Shown: piece after piece, positions 6,384-7,705 of the stretch
How positions within the stretch are numbered: the first letter of the stretch is position 1
Layout: each line of letters opens with the position of its first letter
Source of the DNA: Spirochaetota bacterium
Lineage (GTDB): Bacteria; Spirochaetota; Spirochaetia; Treponematales; Treponemataceae
Assembly: GCA_022704725.1 (NCBI GenBank)
Contig: JAKJFV010000069.1
Coordinates: 1 to 7,705, forward strand
DNA length: 7,705 nt
Reading direction: 5' to 3'
Translations under genes and position numbers: made by a program
Notes under the pieces: model-generated
What the model was told of the DNA's origin: nothing
Database searches by the model: none
What the model saw: the letters and a program-made list of their open reading frames with translations, nothing else

Positions 6384-6417
6384 AAAAAAAAGAGAGCCGA
6401 TCATAAGACCAGCTCTC
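6384..6417 (-). terminator. Rho-independent terminator of the small lipoprotein gene
   Basis: On the minus strand GAGAGCTGGTC (6417-6407) pairs with GATCGGCTCTC (6402-6392) around a TTAT loop. The six outer pairs are perfect and the inner five include two G-T wobbles. Eight consecutive T follow immediately (6391-6384). It starts 20 bases after the stop codon at 6438, as expected for an intrinsic terminator. Confidence 0.88.
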
Positions 6418-6437
6418 CTCTCTTAAAAAAGTTTCAA

Positions 6438-6709
6438 CTACTTCTTTTTGTAAACTACTCCAGTAATCTCAAATTTACTACCTTCAACTTTAGCTTTAGC
6501 AAATTGTGTAGAAGTTCCAAAAAGATCAATAGTAAATGTTACATATTCACCATCATACGTATAAGTGTAATCAGTACTTGCTGAACCTGCATTGAATGTA
6601 ACATCTTTTGCTGTTGTGAAACTCCAAAATGCACCAGTTTGTGCATTTTCCCACTTTGTTCCGGTCAATGACGACGGATTACTGCAGCTAACGCAATTTT
6701 TTTCTTCAT
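6438..6709 (-). pseudogene. Small lipoprotein gene broken between signal peptide and mature domain
   Basis: An ATG at 6709-6707 with a strong Shine-Dalgarno (AGGAG, six bases away) begins MKKKIALAAVIRRH and stops at TGA (6667-6665). In another frame the same DNA reads VSCSNPSSLTGTKWEN, a lipobox-like Cys followed by a beta-rich domain (GAFWSFTTAKDVTFNAG, YVTFTIDLFG, KFEITGVVYKKK) ending at TAG (6440-6438). The natural reading is one lipoprotein whose signal peptide lost its hydrophobic core and its frame. The only in-frame start for the mature part is TTG at 6668, without a Shine-Dalgarno but overlapping the upstream stop as TTGA, so a coupled 76-residue cytoplasmic product is a weaker alternative. 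A strong promoter and terminator remain, so the lesion may be recent or a sequencing error. The mature domain vaguely resembles small lipocalin-like lipoprotein domains; the family is not identified. Confidence 0.68.
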
Positions 6710-6759
6710 AATAAGCTCCTATAGTATTGTTAAATCAGCCTGATAATTTCACCTGACTA

Positions 6760-6789
6760 TTTATACCATAGAAGCATCTCTAATGTCAA
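6760..6789 (-). promoter_or_regulatory. Strong predicted promoter of the small lipoprotein gene
   Basis: On the minus strand a perfect TTGACA (6789-6784), an 18-base spacer and TATAAA (6765-6760; five of six) precede the ATG at 6709. The predicted start is near 6753, with a leader of about 44 bases ending in AGGAG. Among the promoters in this window it is one of the closest to the sigma-70 consensus. Confidence 0.65.
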
Positions 6790-6899
6790 GAGTTTTTGGA
6801 GTTTTTTATTGCACCACCTTCTAGTTTACTTTATTATCTCTTTTTCCAATCTCAATCTCAATTGATACTTTTACCTTATTTTGATACCATCCAAGAATA

Positions 6900-6913
6900 C
6901 TATAAATTTATAG
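6900..6913. promoter_or_regulatory. 14-bp palindrome just upstream of thrH
   Basis: CTATAAATTTATAG is a perfect palindrome ending ten bases before the thrH ATG and abutting its Shine-Dalgarno. TATAAA within it could be a -10 box, but the nearest TTGATA (6881-6886) is only 14 bases away. TTGATA (6862-6867), 17 bases and TACCAT (6885-6890) is an alternative promoter. The palindrome would then lie near the 5' end of the transcript, where a repressor could act. The promoter assignment is unresolved. Confidence 0.3.
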
Positions 6914-6923
6914 AGGTTTTACT

Positions 6924-7526
6924 ATGTTCATTACTTGTTTAGACTTGGAAGGGGTTCTTGTTCCGGAAATTTGGATTGCATTTGCGGAAGAAACCGGTAT
7001 TAAAGAGCTCAGACTTACCACTCGCGATATCAGTGACTATGATGTACTAATGAAGAAAAGAATTGGAATCTTAAAAGAACATGGCCTCAAACTTAAAGAT
7101 ATTCAGAATACTATAGCGAAAATTGATCCTCTTGAAGGAGCTAAGGATTTTTTAGATGAGCTTCGTTCTTTGTGCCAGGTCATAATTCTATCCGACACCT
7201 TTACCCAGTTTGCCCAACCTCTTATGAAAAAGCTTGGTATGCCGACAATATTTTGCAACTCTCTCAATATTTCCAAAGATGGTTTTATTGACGGTTATAC
7301 TTTAAGGCAAGAGAATGGAAAGTATCATGCTGTTAAGGCGCTGCAGTCTATCGGTTATAAGATTATTGCTTCTGGCGATTCTTTTAATGATTTAGAAATG
7401 ATAAAACAGGCAGAAGCAGGTTTTTTATTCTGCCCTCCTGAACATATTGCAAAAGAGTATTGCCAGTATCCTTCTTTTACAAAGTATGATGAACTTCTGA
7501 ATGCTGTTAAGAAGGTTTTGAAGTAA
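6924..7526 (+). CDS. thrH: ThrH-type HAD phosphatase (phosphoserine phosphatase / homoserine phosphotransferase)
   Basis: This 200-residue cytoplasmic HAD-superfamily enzyme matches ThrH, characterised in Pseudomonas as dephosphorylating phosphoserine and passing the phosphate to homoserine. Motif I is CLDLEGVLVPEIW, with nucleophile Asp7 and the family's Glu9 in place of the usual second Asp. Residues about 14-70 form the small cap region. Motif II is Ser90 in IILSDT, the motif III Lys lies in the NGKYHAVKAL stretch (131-140), and motif IV is GDSFND (Asp152, Asp156) for Mg2+. The length is close to that of known ThrH (about 205). AGAGG precedes the ATG by about seven bases. It stands alone on its strand, divergent from the broken lipoprotein gene and convergent with the right-edge gene. 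Either serine synthesis or threonine-branch activity fits; the sequence does not settle which. Confidence 0.88.
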   Translation: MFITCLDLEGVLVPEIWIAFAEETGIKELRLTTRDISDYDVLMKKRIGILKEHGLKLKDIQNTIAKIDPLEGAKDFLDELRSLCQVIILSDTFTQFAQPLMKKLGMPTIFCNSLNISKDGFIDGYTLRQENGKYHAVKALQSIGYKIIASGDSFNDLEMIKQAEAGFLFCPPEHIAKEYCQYPSFTKYDELLNAVKKVLK

Positions 7527-7557
7527 GATCTATCGCCTTTTTAAAGCTTTAAGCTTA

Positions 7558-7571
7558 GAGCTCTGTCCCCA
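7558..7571 (+). repeat. Dispersed copy of the GAGCTCTGTCCCCA repeat downstream of thrH
   Basis: This is an exact copy of the same 14-base word found in the deacetylase array and upstream of the barrel-protein gene, 32 bases after the thrH stop. It follows an AGCT-rich stretch that includes the perfect palindrome TTAAAGCTTTAA (7541-7552). Confidence 0.85.
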
Positions 7572-7595
7572 TGATACACCAACTTGTGATTTATA

Positions 7596-7654
7596 AGCTC
7601 TCTGAGCTTATAGATCTCTGAGCTTAAAGATCTCTGAGCTTAAAGATCTGTCCC
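7596..7654 (+). repeat. 16-bp tandem repeat with hairpin, ending in a diverged copy of the dispersed word
   Basis: Three 16-bp units (7596-7611, 7612-7627, 7628-7643) share the pattern AGATCTCTGAGCTTAA; the first reads AGCTCTCTGAGCTTAT. A truncated fourth, AGATCTGTCCC, ends at 7654. The first unit sits in a perfect hairpin, TATAAGCTC-TCT-GAGCTTATA (7592-7612). The last part resembles the end of GAGCTCTGTCCCC, so the block is bracketed by two related ends. It fills the convergent spacer between thrH and the right-edge gene. No T-run follows the hairpin, so a terminator role is uncertain. Confidence 0.85.
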
Positions 7655-7659
7655 TCTGG

Positions 7660-7705
7660 CTATTCCTTAGGACGGCGGTCTTCGACTCTTTTAGCCTTTC
7701 CTTCT
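7660..7705 (-). CDS. C-terminal end of a gene, possibly phenylacetate-CoA ligase-like
   Basis: Entering from the right edge on the minus strand, one frame reads EGKAKRVEDRRPKE and stops at TAG (7662-7660). The segment EGKAKRV followed by an acidic/basic tail resembles the extreme C-terminus of phenylacetate-CoA ligase (PaaK) type adenylate-forming enzymes, which activate aryl or acyl acids with ATP and CoA. Only 14 codons are visible, so both the coding call and the family are tentative. The gene is convergent with thrH. Confidence 0.5.
   Translation of the reverse strand, partial: EGKAKRVEDRRPKE

Noticed and set aside
6357..6584. 75-residue plus-strand frame over the terminator and small lipoprotein
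   Set aside because: It crosses the terminator hairpin and is antisense to the beta-rich domain. Its composition is that of a shadow frame.
7592..7612. Hairpin TATAAGCTC-TCT-GAGCTTATA as the thrH terminator
   Set aside because: The stem is perfect but lacks a following T-run on either strand, so termination is not supported beyond the fold itself.
1..7705. tRNA, rRNA, insertion-sequence transposase or riboswitch
   Set aside because: No cloverleaf, rRNA-like stretch, transposase motif or recognisable aptamer was seen by eye. A covariance-model scan would be the decisive test.

Overview
The window looks like a chromosomal segment from a spirochaete close to Treponema. The pointers are AT-rich DNA, several lipoproteins or exported proteins beginning MKK/MKR, a beta-barrel-like protein ending in Phe, an overlapping ilvE/CYTH pair, and a general resemblance to Treponema proteins. 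The genus is inferred from the sequence alone; no search was run.

Layout, left to right. (1) Positions 1-313, minus strand: the N-terminal part of a lipoprotein that runs off the left edge. (2) 314-555: a divergent intergenic region with a promoter for each direction. (3) 556-2194, plus strand: a branched-chain aminotransferase overlapping a CYTH-domain phosphohydrolase/cyclase gene, ended by a strong hairpin terminator. (4) 5193 down to 2296, minus strand: a likely operon of a sigma-70 family factor, a membrane-anchored divergent polysaccharide deacetylase (COG2861) and tsaD. The deacetylase carries an eight-unit, 18-bp in-frame tandem repeat. (5) 6345 down to 5371, minus strand: a predicted outer-membrane beta-barrel protein. 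(6) 6709 down to 6438, minus strand: a small lipoprotein gene with a strong promoter, Shine-Dalgarno and terminator, but with its signal peptide and mature part in different frames. (7) 6924-7526, plus strand: a ThrH-type HAD phosphatase. (8) 7527-7659: a repeat-rich convergent spacer. (9) 7660-7705, minus strand: the last 14 codons of a gene resembling phenylacetate-CoA ligase.

Most genes are housekeeping: amino-acid metabolism (ilvE, thrH), tRNA t6A modification (tsaD), transcription (sigma factor) and envelope functions (deacetylase, barrel protein, two lipoproteins). Nothing here forms a recognisable defence or biosynthetic system.

The most unusual feature is a 14-bp word, GAGCTCTGTCCCCA. 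It occurs seven times exactly, plus one near-copy, inside the deacetylase array. It also occurs once exactly in the predicted promoter spacer of the barrel-protein gene and once exactly downstream of thrH, beside a second tandem repeat with a related end. It behaves like a dispersed repeat family, one copy of which entered a coding region and was amplified into a Ser/Pro-rich linker.
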